Positions 25,771-33,690 of a DNA stretch of 51,748 nt are shown here, in pieces. Position numbers and translations under genes: made by a program. The stretch's first letter is position 1. Every line of letters begins with the position of its first letter. The notes under the pieces were generated by a model, which saw only the letters and a list, made by a program, of their open reading frames with translations, was not told the origin of the DNA and made no database searches. The stretch is from the NCBI GenBank assembly GCA_023136775.1, contig JAGLQO010000004.1:1-51748 (forward strand), read 5' to 3'. The stretch is from Candidatus Pacearchaeota archaeon (GTDB lineage: Archaea; Nanobdellota; Nanobdellia; Pacearchaeales; GW2011-AR1).

Positions 25771-25924
25771 GACATTTTTCCGTGGTCGCAAAAATCGTCA
25801 GGAGAAATCCACACAGGATTTCAGATTCCAGACCGCTTACCGTCGAGGCCGCAGACGGTCTGATACATTAAGGGAATTTCGTCATTTGACGCGCCCAGTT
25901 ACGAATCTTCGGGGCGAAATTCCC
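25771..25924 (+). repeat. Four-hairpin structured repeat, copy B
   Basis: Begins ATTGACATTTTT. Stems: TTTTTCCG/CGCAAAAA-like, AAATCC/GGATTT (loop ACACA), AGACCG/CGGTCT around CTTACCGTCGAGGCCGCAGA, and GGGAATTTCG/CGAAATTCCC, the last with an expanded 33-base interior. It starts immediately after the stop of the DHH gene and could be part of its 3' UTR. Confidence 0.85.
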
Positions 25925-26070
25925 GAGTTGGCTAACTTTGTTATGTAAATTACAGTATTTGTTCGTTGTTCGGAGTGGATGTTATTTTGTTTGGAGAATT
26001 CTTAGAAAATCATAGGGAGTAAATCTCCTGATAATATACTTCCAATTTACATGACATCAGCCGCCAAGTT
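25925..26070. other. Spacer between inverted repeat copies
   Basis: The outer parts continue the inversion: GAGTTGGC...TATGTAAATT on the left answers AATTTACATGAC...GCCAAGTTGGG on the right. The central 90 bases hold no ORF; they include TTCGGAGTGGATGTTATTTT, a module of the family 2 mosaic repeat, and GGAGTAAATCTCC. Confidence 0.55.
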
Positions 26071-26190
26071 GGGAATTTGGAACAAATTCCCTCGATATAT
26101 CGAATCGTCTGCGGCCTCGACGGTAAGGGATTCGGAATTTAGAAATCCCTGCGGATTTCACCCAACGATTTTTTCACCAGAAAAAATGTT
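26071..26190 (-). repeat. Four-hairpin structured repeat, copy B' (inverted)
   Basis: Reverse-strand copy: H1 TTTTTTCTGGTGAAAAAA, H2 AAATCC/GGATTT-type, H3 GAATCC with loop CTTACCGTCGAGGCCGCAGA and the closing GATTC, H4 GGGAATTTG/CAAATTCCC. Together with copy B it makes a 420-base imperfect palindrome. The ftsZ promoter begins ten bases beyond its outer end. Confidence 0.85.
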
Positions 26191-26200
26191 GACTCAGTCG

Positions 26201-26216
26201 CATATATATTTTTAAA
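26201..26216 (+). promoter_or_regulatory. Probable promoter of the ftsZ transcript
   Basis: CATATATATTTTTAAA is the only good TATA-like element upstream of ftsZ. It predicts transcription from about 26235-26240 and a leader of over 200 bases, far longer than for other genes in this window. Confidence 0.5.
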
Positions 26217-26312
26217 CAAAAATTACTACCTATTTTGTATGAAACTAAAAGAGATGGGATTTGCATTCGAGAGCAATTATAATCAAATATATCTTGGGGC
26301 ATTTTATTGTTC

Positions 26313-26403
26313 CAAAAAATGTAGCGGCGGTACCGAAGGTACCTTGGGCAAATTTTTCATATTGAAAAAAGTGACGGCGGCATCGGAGATGCCTTGGGCA
26401 AAA
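26313..26403 (+). promoter_or_regulatory. Tandem hairpin element in the ftsZ leader
   Basis: Two units exactly 50 bases apart: GTAGCGGC[GGTACC-GAA-GGTACC]TTGGGCA (26321-26350) and GTGACGGC[GGCATC-GGA-GATGCC]TTGGGCA (26371-26400). The stems differ at paired positions and still pair fully, while the flanks CGGC and CTTGGGCAAA are fixed. The two units are in different reading frames relative to the overlapping 73-aa ORF, so coding selection does not explain it. Best read as a cis-acting RNA; it does not match a riboswitch class I can name. Confidence 0.6.
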
Positions 26404-26430
26404 AATATAATTACAATTAATTTTTTGAAA

Positions 26431-26436
26431 GGAGGT
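26431..26436 (+). promoter_or_regulatory. Shine-Dalgarno site of ftsZ
   Basis: GGAGGT within AAAGGAGGTAAAA, 14 bases before ATG 26451. The spacing is longer than the usual 5-9 bases. A hairpin element ends 30 bases upstream and could control access. Confidence 0.6.
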
Positions 26437-26450
26437 AAAAAAAAGAGAAA

Positions 26451-27530
26451 ATGCCATTAGATTTTGCAAAAGAAGCGATTGCTAACGCAGAAGCAAATTC
26501 CATTAACTTCGACGAACTTCGTGCTGGAAAGGCCAACATTAAAGTTTTCGGATGTGGTGGATGTGGATGTAACATGGCTACCTGGCTTTTTAATAAGGGT
26601 ATCAATGGGGCGACTATTTATGGTCTGAACACTGATGCACTTCATTTATCTATTACAAAGGCCGACGAGAAATTACTTATTGGTAAGGAATTAACTCGTG
26701 GACTTGGTTGTGGAGGCTACCCTAAGAAGGGACGAGAAGCTGCAAAAGAATCTCTTACTGACCTGAAAAAAGCTGTTTCGAATTCGGATATGGTTTTTGT
26801 TCTGGCTGGTATGGGAGGAGGATCCGGAACTGGATCTATACCTGTAGTTGCTCATTTAGCTAAAGAAGCAGGAGCTGTAGTAATTGCTGTAGTTACAATG
26901 CCTTTCGAGGCAGAAAAAGCAAGAATCGATAAAGCAGAGTTCGGATTACAAGAACTTAGAGAAGTAGCTGATACTGTTATTGTTTTAGACAATAATAGAT
27001 TAGTTGACATTGCTGGACAACTCCCTATGGAACAAGCGTTCGCTGTTGCTAACGAATTAGTAGCGACTATGATTAAGGGAATTGTTGAAACAATTACTTT
27101 GCCATCATTAATTAACTTAGATTATGCCGACGTTTCTTCTATTATGAAGAACGGAGATGTAGCAGTTATTGGTATCGGTGAAGACAACTCAAGTTCAAGA
27201 GTGGACGCGGCTGTACAACAAGCTTTGACTCATCCTTTGTTGGATGTAGATTATAGAGGAGCTTCGGGTGCGCTTGTTCATATCACTTGTGGACCAGACT
27301 TAAAGCTAGAGGAATTCGATAACATTGGACGAATGATTACAGAAAATCTGTCGCCTGAAGCCCAAGTTATTATCGGGGCTAGAGTTAGCAAGGATTTCCA
27401 AGGACGTGTTAGAGTTATTACAATTATGACAGGAGTTAAGTCTCCATACATTCTAGGAAAAGAATCCAGCAGCTTTGACGACCGTGATACAATTAGTGTT
27501 AACGAACTAGGTTTAGACGATTTAAGCTAA
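26451..27530 (+). CDS. ftsZ: Cell-division GTPase FtsZ
   Basis: 359 aa. Tubulin/FtsZ GTPase motifs: GCGGCGCNMATWL (T1), LNTDALHL (T3 start), LAGMGGGSGTGSIPV (T4, with Ser in place of the usual Thr of GGGTGTG), VTMPFEAEKARIDKAE (T5 region) and NELVATMIKGIVETIT. The T7 synergy loop carries NLDYADVSSIM, with the catalytic acidic residue that completes the neighbour's active site. It polymerises at mid-cell for division. The C-terminal tail is short (SFDDRDTISVNELGLDDLS). A strong Shine-Dalgarno sequence and a long structured leader precede it; a hairpin terminator follows. Confidence 0.96.
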   Translation: MPLDFAKEAIANAEANSINFDELRAGKANIKVFGCGGCGCNMATWLFNKGINGATIYGLNTDALHLSITKADEKLLIGKELTRGLGCGGYPKKGREAAKESLTDLKKAVSNSDMVFVLAGMGGGSGTGSIPVVAHLAKEAGAVVIAVVTMPFEAEKARIDKAEFGLQELREVADTVIVLDNNRLVDIAGQLPMEQAFAVANELVATMIKGIVETITLPSLINLDYADVSSIMKNGDVAVIGIGEDNSSSRVDAAVQQALTHPLLDVDYRGASGALVHITCGPDLKLEEFDNIGRMITENLSPEAQVIIGARVSKDFQGRVRVITIMTGVKSPYILGKESSSFDDRDTISVNELGLDDLS

Positions 27531-27563
27531 ATAAACAAATTTTTATTATTATTTTTTATATTT

Positions 27564-27584
27564 CCTCCGAGATTTTCTCGGAGG
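27564..27584 (+). terminator. Hairpin after ftsZ
   Basis: CCTCCGAG-ATTTT-CTCGGAGG, a perfect 8-bp GC-rich stem, lies 34 bases after the ftsZ stop within T-rich sequence. Likely terminator or mRNA 3' end. Confidence 0.6.
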
Positions 27585-27642
27585 GATTAATATTTTAGGC
27601 TCCCTTTTTAGAAAAGGTTCCCTGGAATCAAAATCAAATAGT

Positions 27643-27688
27643 TTTAATCTAAAATAAATTTTTTATAAAAAATTGATTTTAGATTAAA
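27643..27688. repeat. 46-bp near-perfect palindrome
   Basis: TTTAATCTAAAAT-A-AATTTTTTAT continues into AAAAAATT-G-ATTTTAGATTAAA, with only one mismatched pair. It lies just before the second copy of the 40-bp repeat; the sequence before copy 1 (TTAGACTAAATCTAATTGAT) looks like a decayed version. Confidence 0.7.
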
Positions 27689-27709
27689 CAATATATGGCG
27701 AAATTGAAT

Positions 27710-27749
27710 TTCTTAACGCGCCTGTCCAGAGGACAACCTGTCGCTAAAA
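27710..27749. repeat. 40-bp dispersed repeat, copy 2
   Basis: Identical over 40 bases to positions 24-63. It is followed by mosaic repeat material: CGAGAGCGAGCGAATAAATA, then the hairpin GAGGAGC-GTAA-GCTTCTC (27810-27827), ending 12 bases before the stop of the GNAT gene. Confidence 0.85.
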
Positions 27750-27839
27750 TTTAATTTCGCATGCTTGGCTGCTTTTGTTATTTTGTAACGAGAGCGAGCG
27801 AATAAATATGAGGAGCGTAAGCTTCTCTAAGTGAGGGCT

Positions 27840-28358
27840 TTAATCGTGGAAAAATCTCACCATATTTTTTCCGTTCCAAGATTCCCAATTGTAGTCTTCG
27901 TTAAAGCCTTGAGCGATTAGAATATTAATCATATTATAGTTATTTTTTTCTATATCTGCAATGCAATGCTTATCAATTCCTTTTGCTAATTTCATATTTT
28001 GCTTTATGAATTTGGTCCCAATTCCTTGACTCCTAAAATCTGGATGAACAAATAATTTCCTTAAGTAAAAATAATTTAAGTTACTCCCCATATCTAATGC
28101 CTTTTTTTCGTAAGGAGTCGGCGATGCATTTTGCATAATCGTGAAAGAATTGTACCCAACAACCCTATCGTCTAAAGAACAAGTAGTTCCCATATTTGTT
28201 CTACTTTTATTTGAAATATTATTTTTATCAAAATTTTCAAAATTAGTAAGTTCATTATAAATTTGTTTTATAGAAGGTCTTCTCCCCAGGAAATACATGT
28301 CTTTAGAATCTGCAGTATTCAACAATTCTTTTACGCTTTCTGATAGGTTATTCATCAT
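27840..28358 (-). CDS. GNAT-family N-acetyltransferase
   Basis: 172 aa. The acetyl-CoA pyrophosphate loop is FRSQGIGTKFIKQN (R/Q-x-x-G-x-G/A), preceded by the strand LRKLFVHPD and followed by CIADIEKNNYNMINILIAQGF, the motif B segment. The N-terminal 60 residues are less typical. The acceptor substrate is unknown. It is 52 bases downstream of the phage-like phosphoesterase on the same strand. Confidence 0.8.
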   Translation of the reverse strand: MMNNLSESVKELLNTADSKDMYFLGRRPSIKQIYNELTNFENFDKNNISNKSRTNMGTTCSLDDRVVGYNSFTIMQNASPTPYEKKALDMGSNLNYFYLRKLFVHPDFRSQGIGTKFIKQNMKLAKGIDKHCIADIEKNNYNMINILIAQGFNEDYNWESWNGKNMVRFFHD

Positions 28359-28410
28359 TAGTATAGGAATCTAAAGTTTATAACTTCTATTATGCTAATG
28401 GGATAAATAA

Positions 28411-30147
28411 CTAATTCTTTTCCAGAAAATCAAGTACTCGTTTTGGCGCCCATTGTGATTTTATGATTGGTATTGATTGGGCAAGGCCACCTTTGTAGAT
28501 TGCATTATTGCCTGCCATTGATGTTGAAAAATATCCCTTTTGGTAATCCATAACTTCCGTGCTTGTTCCTGCCATTAAGGCATCGTGCCAACGCATTAAA
28601 GCGTGACCGTGAGCTATAGAAGATTTAGCTACTGCTTTTTCTATTCCTTTCAAACTTCCTTTTCCCCCATTGGAACCTTTATGTCCATGCATTGACATTA
28701 AATATCCCTGCACAAACATATCTTCATCTGGGGCTAGAAATACCACGTTATTCGGAAGGTCATAAAATGTTTTCATTGCTATTTCAAGACAATTATCTCT
28801 ACTCGGATCTTGTGCTAAAATTTTATGGGCAGTTAAAACATTTTCTTTATCATTTTTGTAGCCATCTGCGGTTAGCCATCTGTAAAGCATGTCATCGTGA
28901 TTAGAGGCTTTTATGTAAACTTTTCCACCCCATTGTCCTACCAAATTTGCATTTTCAGTTACATATTCTGCGGTTAAAGACAGTTCTTTTTCTAAATTAC
29001 TGAGTCCAGCACGATGCAATCTTGCCAATCTAATTTTATCTTTCACGTCGTGAACGCTGACAGAAAGTGCTGCAAAAACGTCATTTAAAAAAGTTGATTC
29101 TGGTCTAAGATATCTCATCATATCCATATTGGCTTCATTTATTTTCGGATTAATTTCAACAAAATGAGAATCTCCGACGTCTATTGCAGAAACTTCGGCT
29201 CTTTCTGGATCTTTTCCATTGACATATTTTATTCCCAAATCAATAAATGTTCCATTTTTTTGTGCTGGTACAATTCTTGGAAGAAATATTTTATCATCTA
29301 AAACGTCGACGACTGCGAATCCATATCTATGGTGTTCCTTTGCCATATATCCTTGGTCTCCAAAATTATAATTCGGATAAGTGCATGCTCCAGTGGTCAT
29401 CAGTAAATGTGGATATTCTGCAGAAGCCCCTTTAGCTGCTGGAATCATCATTCTCTTTGGAGAGCCTATAATAACTGAGCCTCCTCCAAATTTTTGAGTT
29501 AGAAATTCTTTTCCATTTAGCGGTTGTTTATTCTGTGGTTTTAATGGGATATTTGCGGTTCTAATATTGGAATTTAATCTCTTTCCAATTAATGGCCAAT
29601 CCGTTTCGGGAACATTTTCCCAAAAATAATGCATTGGCATATTGTATGGGCAATCTTTCGATTTCACATCAAATGTACTAAAAGAATCAAATATCTCGTT
29701 ATTTGAATCATAATCCTCCATGTCTCCAAAATTATTTTCCCATTCCCTTTGCTTTGCTTTTTCTATATTCTGTTCTGCCTTTAGTTTTCTGATTTGTTCA
29801 TTTTCGTCCCATTTATGTACCCTGCCTTCATAATTTTCTCTTTTTACTGACTCCTTAACTCTGTTTTGAAGATTTCTTTTTTTAGAATCGGATTCGACAT
29901 AAACATCATCCCTATTATTAAAAAATGGGTGAAGTTCAATTTCGTTACAATTCCCCCCTACAAGAGAATGAATTTGGAGCTCTGCGTTGTTCTCTTCTAC
30001 ATAACTCTCAATATTTTTAATTAAATGTTTATTTGGGGCACCTTTAGATGTATCTCGTCCATACATTCTGGCAGAATAAGGATTTTGAATTCCTTGAGCA
30101 GCGGTAATCACATAAGTTTTTTCTTTGCCACTCTTTTTCTTTGCCAT
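28411..30147 (-). CDS. Calcineurin-like metallophosphoesterase, resembling phage T5 A1
   Basis: 578 aa. The N-terminal segment YVITAAQGIQNPYSARMYG, then VEENNAELQIHSLVGGN, has the look of T5 A1-type phage proteins (ITSAQ...NNAELLV). Possible metal ligands of the metallophosphoesterase fold follow in order: AIDVGDSHFVE, ASNHDDMLYRW (in place of GNHD) and MHGHKGSNGGKG (GHxH-like), then HGHALMRW. T5 A1 is needed for host DNA breakdown; whether this protein is a nuclease is not known. It has no other phage genes beside it. The family call rests on motif order and memory of the A1 pattern, so moderate confidence. Confidence 0.6.
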   Translation of the reverse strand: MAKKKSGKEKTYVITAAQGIQNPYSARMYGRDTSKGAPNKHLIKNIESYVEENNAELQIHSLVGGNCNEIELHPFFNNRDDVYVESDSKKRNLQNRVKESVKRENYEGRVHKWDENEQIRKLKAEQNIEKAKQREWENNFGDMEDYDSNNEIFDSFSTFDVKSKDCPYNMPMHYFWENVPETDWPLIGKRLNSNIRTANIPLKPQNKQPLNGKEFLTQKFGGGSVIIGSPKRMMIPAAKGASAEYPHLLMTTGACTYPNYNFGDQGYMAKEHHRYGFAVVDVLDDKIFLPRIVPAQKNGTFIDLGIKYVNGKDPERAEVSAIDVGDSHFVEINPKINEANMDMMRYLRPESTFLNDVFAALSVSVHDVKDKIRLARLHRAGLSNLEKELSLTAEYVTENANLVGQWGGKVYIKASNHDDMLYRWLTADGYKNDKENVLTAHKILAQDPSRDNCLEIAMKTFYDLPNNVVFLAPDEDMFVQGYLMSMHGHKGSNGGKGSLKGIEKAVAKSSIAHGHALMRWHDALMAGTSTEVMDYQKGYFSTSMAGNNAIYKGGLAQSIPIIKSQWAPKRVLDFLEKN

Positions 30148-30293
30148 TTTTAATTTAAATACTGCAGAAGTGTCGAAAAAATAATTTCTCTTTTACGATA
30201 TCCAAGTTCCCCGAGTTCTTGTTTCCCATATTATGCAAAAGAGTTCTTTCTTTATAAATAATTATATAATCAAAAAGTAGTTTTACTCACAAA

Positions 30294-30830
30294 TTAATTC
30301 ATTTTGGATTTTCCGTACTTTTCGAAGTACAAATAATTTTCTAGTTTTTCTTTGAGCTTTGGTTTTGTTCTTATATTTCGTGCTTTCCCTATTGGGAATA
30401 TCGCTTCAATTTTCATTTTTTCTGGAATTTTAAAAATTCTGTGAATTTGTTCTGGGTAAAAATGCCCGACCCACATAGTTGATAATTTTTGTTCGGTTAA
30501 TCCTAAAAGAAAATTTTGAATTGCGGCACCTGCTTGTTGTGGAGCATAACGCTTTCCCCTGTCGTCGTAAGATTGTATTAATTTTTTTTCGTCAGATGTT
30601 ACTATTACTATGTATTTTGCTTCACCCACAAATTCTTGCTGAGAGGCCGTTGCTAACTCTTTGATTTTTTTCTCGTCGGAAACCAAAATGAATTTGTTTA
30701 CAAATTTGTTTCCTGCGGTTGGGGCGAATCTGGCATAATCAATTGCTCTAACTATTTTTTTCCAATCGACTTTTTTGTAAGAGAAATGTTTTACACTCTT
30801 TCTTGTCGTTATCGCTTCTTTTAAGTTCAT
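30294..30830 (-). CDS. Nitroreductase-family FMN oxidoreductase
   Basis: 178 aa. The opening LKEAITTRKSVKHFSYKKVD, with the Arg-Lys-Ser FMN-phosphate contact, and APTAGNKFVNKFILV are family hallmarks; later AGAAIQNFLLGLTEQKLSTMW and IFPIGKAR complete the fold. It probably forms a homodimer with FMN and uses NAD(P)H; the substrate is unknown. It lies 32 bases past the S66-DUF1861 gene, but a TATA-like TTTTATACC in the gap suggests its own promoter. Confidence 0.9.
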   Translation of the reverse strand: MNLKEAITTRKSVKHFSYKKVDWKKIVRAIDYARFAPTAGNKFVNKFILVSDEKKIKELATASQQEFVGEAKYIVIVTSDEKKLIQSYDDRGKRYAPQQAGAAIQNFLLGLTEQKLSTMWVGHFYPEQIHRIFKIPEKMKIEAIFPIGKARNIRTKPKLKEKLENYLYFEKYGKSKMN

Positions 30831-30862
30831 GATTTAAAGAGGCGGGGGCGGTATAAAAATGT

Positions 30863-32716
30863 TTAGAATTTCTTTTCGTAATAGGCGAATGGATCTTTAA
30901 TTTCAATATTGTAGCCTTCCAGCTCTCCTATTGTTGCATATAGTGTTGCACTATTTTTTTTACGCACAATTCCTGCAGGCAATACTACATTGTATAGTTC
31001 TGGAGATTTACTATCTCCGTCTGGAAGTTCTCCTCGTTTTAACAATATTCTAATAGATGTTGTATCATAACTAATTGGATTAAAACAGAATACAAATGGA
31101 TAGCAAAAATAATTTCCAGCCACTTTTGATTTTCTAGCGATATATCCGAGAATTCCAATTTTATCGTTATTCAATAATATCGCCTGAGATATGCTTCCCC
31201 ATTCTCCACTAGCAAAATCTAATATTATTTTTGAATGTCCTAGAACCCCCTCGTATAATTCCTCTAAATTATTTGCCTCAGAATAACTTATCTTTCCGTT
31301 TCTCTTAAAGAATATTCTTATCTTGTTGCTAATATTTATTAAAACCATATCTTGAACATCATCATATTCTTTAACTTTTTCTAATGTGTTAATTGAATCT
31401 CCGCTGTATATTACCATTTTGTTTTCTTCTTTCCCAAGTAAAATTATTTTATCATGTATATTGAAAATTTTTATATTACTTAATTTTGGACACTTACTAT
31501 TTTCATCCACAATCCAATAATTTTTTTCTTTTTTTATAAATACTACTTTTGATTCTCTGGAATTATCACCTTCTATTTCAGCAATCATATATTTCTTAGA
31601 ATTTATCCATATTTGAGAAGATAGTTGAAAAATAGCGTTATTTCTAAGTCCTGTAATTCTAAACCTTTCTGAGCGTATTAAATTTTTTGAATTATATACC
31701 TTCATTATTGATTTTATTGATTTCTTCTTCTGAGATTTGGGCCAATAACTTTTTATGAAATTTGGGTCCATGCATATTTTATAAAATCTATCTGAAAAAT
31801 CTTTATTCTTTACGTCAAAATTTAATGAATAATTTTTTTCAGATTCTGGAAATTTAAAATTTATTTTGTTTTCATTAAAATCTAGATCACAATCTATACC
31901 AACTGGAATCGTTATATTCGGCAACTGATGCCCGAAAGGCACACCAAAAATTATTGGAATATCTGGAAATATTTCTTTTATCATATTTTTTAATTTCTCA
32001 TCTTTTTCTATCCCAAGCCCGCCAAAAACTAAAGCTTTTGGCTTAAATAAACTATAATTTTCTAGAAAAATAAAATAATTATATGCCTGGAAATCTTTAA
32101 CTTCGCCTATTTCGCCCACAATCTTTTTATCCTCTATGAATAATATTTTATCCACAAAATCAATTCCCAAATGCAATGTTATACTCTTAATAAAAGTTCT
32201 TAAATTCCCAGCCACTGTTTTACCTGAAATTTTTTCAGTTGGTAGATTAATCGTATTTTCTTTACTAAATGGAATTGAATAATCTATCATAGAAAATGCT
32301 TTTTGTAATGCCAATAGGCTATCCGCATCTAACTGCTGAAATGCAGTTGGCCCATATAATGAAATAATTTTTGATCGCTGGCTAATTAAATTTACTAAGG
32401 GTGTCAAATTACTATACCCTATTAACATTTTTTTATTTTTTTCAAACAAAGAATAGTCTACATCTTTTATAAAATGAGTTATTCCAGATCCACCTTTTGC
32501 CGCAACAATAGCCTGTGAATCAGAAGATATTGCCAAATGAAGCAAGTCTAATCTTTCACTCGGATCTCCAGCCCACTTTTCAAAATATCTCTCCGAAGAA
32601 ATTAGATATTCTGGATTTGAAAATCCCATTATATTAACATTTTTTTGAATCCTTGACATATCATTGCCACAATAATGAGAAGTTGCAATTACTGAACATC
32701 TATTTTTTGATTTCAT
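30863..32716 (-). CDS. S66 peptidase (LD-carboxypeptidase/MccF type) fused to DUF1861 propeller
   Basis: 617 aa in two parts. Residues 1-310 are a complete S66 serine peptidase: FEKWAGDPSERLDLLHLAI, VAAKGGSGI, the nucleophile elbow LIGYSNLTPLVN, LFIED (Glu) and PFGHQLPN (His). Family members cut LD-bonds in cell-wall peptides or detoxify microcin C (MccF). Residues 340-617 match DUF1861: EGDNSRESKVVF, WGSISQAILLNNDKIGILGY and RGELPDGDSKSPELYNVVLP, ending IEIKDPF. DUF1861 is a five-bladed propeller that includes the GT108 mannoside phosphorylase/transferases of Leishmania. I know of no such fusion. It is last in the racemase/ATP-grasp cluster, 41 bases after the ligase. Confidence 0.8.
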   Translation of the reverse strand: MKSKNRCSVIATSHYCGNDMSRIQKNVNIMGFSNPEYLISSERYFEKWAGDPSERLDLLHLAISSDSQAIVAAKGGSGITHFIKDVDYSLFEKNKKMLIGYSNLTPLVNLISQRSKIISLYGPTAFQQLDADSLLALQKAFSMIDYSIPFSKENTINLPTEKISGKTVAGNLRTFIKSITLHLGIDFVDKILFIEDKKIVGEIGEVKDFQAYNYFIFLENYSLFKPKALVFGGLGIEKDEKLKNMIKEIFPDIPIIFGVPFGHQLPNITIPVGIDCDLDFNENKINFKFPESEKNYSLNFDVKNKDFSDRFYKICMDPNFIKSYWPKSQKKKSIKSIMKVYNSKNLIRSERFRITGLRNNAIFQLSSQIWINSKKYMIAEIEGDNSRESKVVFIKKEKNYWIVDENSKCPKLSNIKIFNIHDKIILLGKEENKMVIYSGDSINTLEKVKEYDDVQDMVLINISNKIRIFFKRNGKISYSEANNLEELYEGVLGHSKIILDFASGEWGSISQAILLNNDKIGILGYIARKSKVAGNYFCYPFVFCFNPISYDTTSIRILLKRGELPDGDSKSPELYNVVLPAGIVRKKNSATLYATIGELEGYNIEIKDPFAYYEKKF

Positions 32717-32757
32717 ATAAAAATAAAATATAAGATCTATTTATTATTAATGGTAAT

Positions 32758-33690
32758 TTAATTTAATTTTTTAAAATTGGATTCTAACTTATCAATAATA
32801 TTTTTGTTTAAATCTAAAAATATTTTTCCACTTGAACCCATCTTATCACGATAAAAAGTTTGAGTTCCACTTCCATTAATTTCCAAAACATAATCTCCTC
32901 TAAAATCAATACACCCATATTTAATTCCAGTTAAATCCATAGCCTCTCTTGCGATTTCAAGATGTTTTTTATTTGGAGTTTCCAATAAATATCTATTTCC
33001 CAAACTTTCTCTTGCAGGACTTCCTATCTTTTCTGCGACCCTAGATCCGACCCTTTCATTAAATAAATAAATATGCCTTATTTCCTTTTGATTTGGAATA
33101 AATTGCTCTACAATATAGTCATTCTTCAAATCGTCCTCGGTAATCGCACCCGTTCTTAGCAAATTTTCTAGCCCCGTTGTATTTTTTATAAATTCCACCC
33201 CATTTCCTTGCAATCCATAAACTGGTTTTAAAATAATTCCATCTTTATGTTCTTTGAGTAATGCGTTGACATCTACCTCTCCATTTATATCATAACTTGG
33301 AATAAATGGTAATGGAAGTTTTTTTTGATTATCTTTTCTAGAATAAGCTGTAGCTGAAGAACTATTTACAACTAAGGAAATATTCTCCTCTATAGACTTC
33401 ACAGTATCTACTAGGTTATCAAAACATTCCTTTCCTACTCTCATTCCATAACCCCTAATCATTAAAGCGTCAGGCAACGTAAAATCCCTATAAATGATTT
33501 TATTATTATTTAAGTAAAGTTCTTTAGAAAAACCCTTTCCAATAATTGCATCTTCAGACTGAACCATTCGAACATCATGTCCTCTATTTTCTGCTTCTTT
33601 GATTAAATGATATGTATCCCAATGTTCTGCACTATCACTACCATCAAGTTTATTGCTAAGTATAGAATCTATAGTAAAAGTTATTTTCAT
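32758..33690 (-). CDS. ATP-grasp ligase 1 (RimK/glutathione-synthetase-like)
   Basis: 310 aa. The N-terminal domain spans to about residue 110; the ATP-binding part shows GIILKPVYGLQGNGVEFI (grasp lysine and glycine loop), YIVEQFIPNQKEIRH (hinge) and FRGDYVLEINGSGTQ (metal-binding Glu/Asn). The family joins a carboxylate, via acyl phosphate, to an amine, often making peptide or peptide-like bonds. Its start overlaps the stop of the second ATP-grasp gene by four bases (ATGA), so both ligases are made together. Substrate unknown. Confidence 0.85.
   Translation of the reverse strand: MKITFTIDSILSNKLDGSDSAEHWDTYHLIKEAENRGHDVRMVQSEDAIIGKGFSKELYLNNNKIIYRDFTLPDALMIRGYGMRVGKECFDNLVDTVKSIEENISLVVNSSSATAYSRKDNQKKLPLPFIPSYDINGEVDVNALLKEHKDGIILKPVYGLQGNGVEFIKNTTGLENLLRTGAITEDDLKNDYIVEQFIPNQKEIRHIYLFNERVGSRVAEKIGSPARESLGNRYLLETPNKKHLEIAREAMDLTGIKYGCIDFRGDYVLEINGSGTQTFYRDKMGSSGKIFLDLNKNIIDKLESNFKKLN

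Noticed and set aside
26313-26403. Guanidine-II (mini-ykkC) or ZTP riboswitch
   Set aside because: Tandem hairpins recall mini-ykkC, but loops are GAA/GGA rather than ACGR. The CTTGGGCA end recalls the ZTP 3' part, but the ZTP 5' part is missing, and ftsZ is not a target of either.
26239-26460. 73-aa ORF in the ftsZ leader as a leader peptide
   Set aside because: The two 50-base units fall in different frames and the peptide has no repeated or family-like sequence; the pattern fits RNA structure better. A short translated leader cannot be fully excluded.
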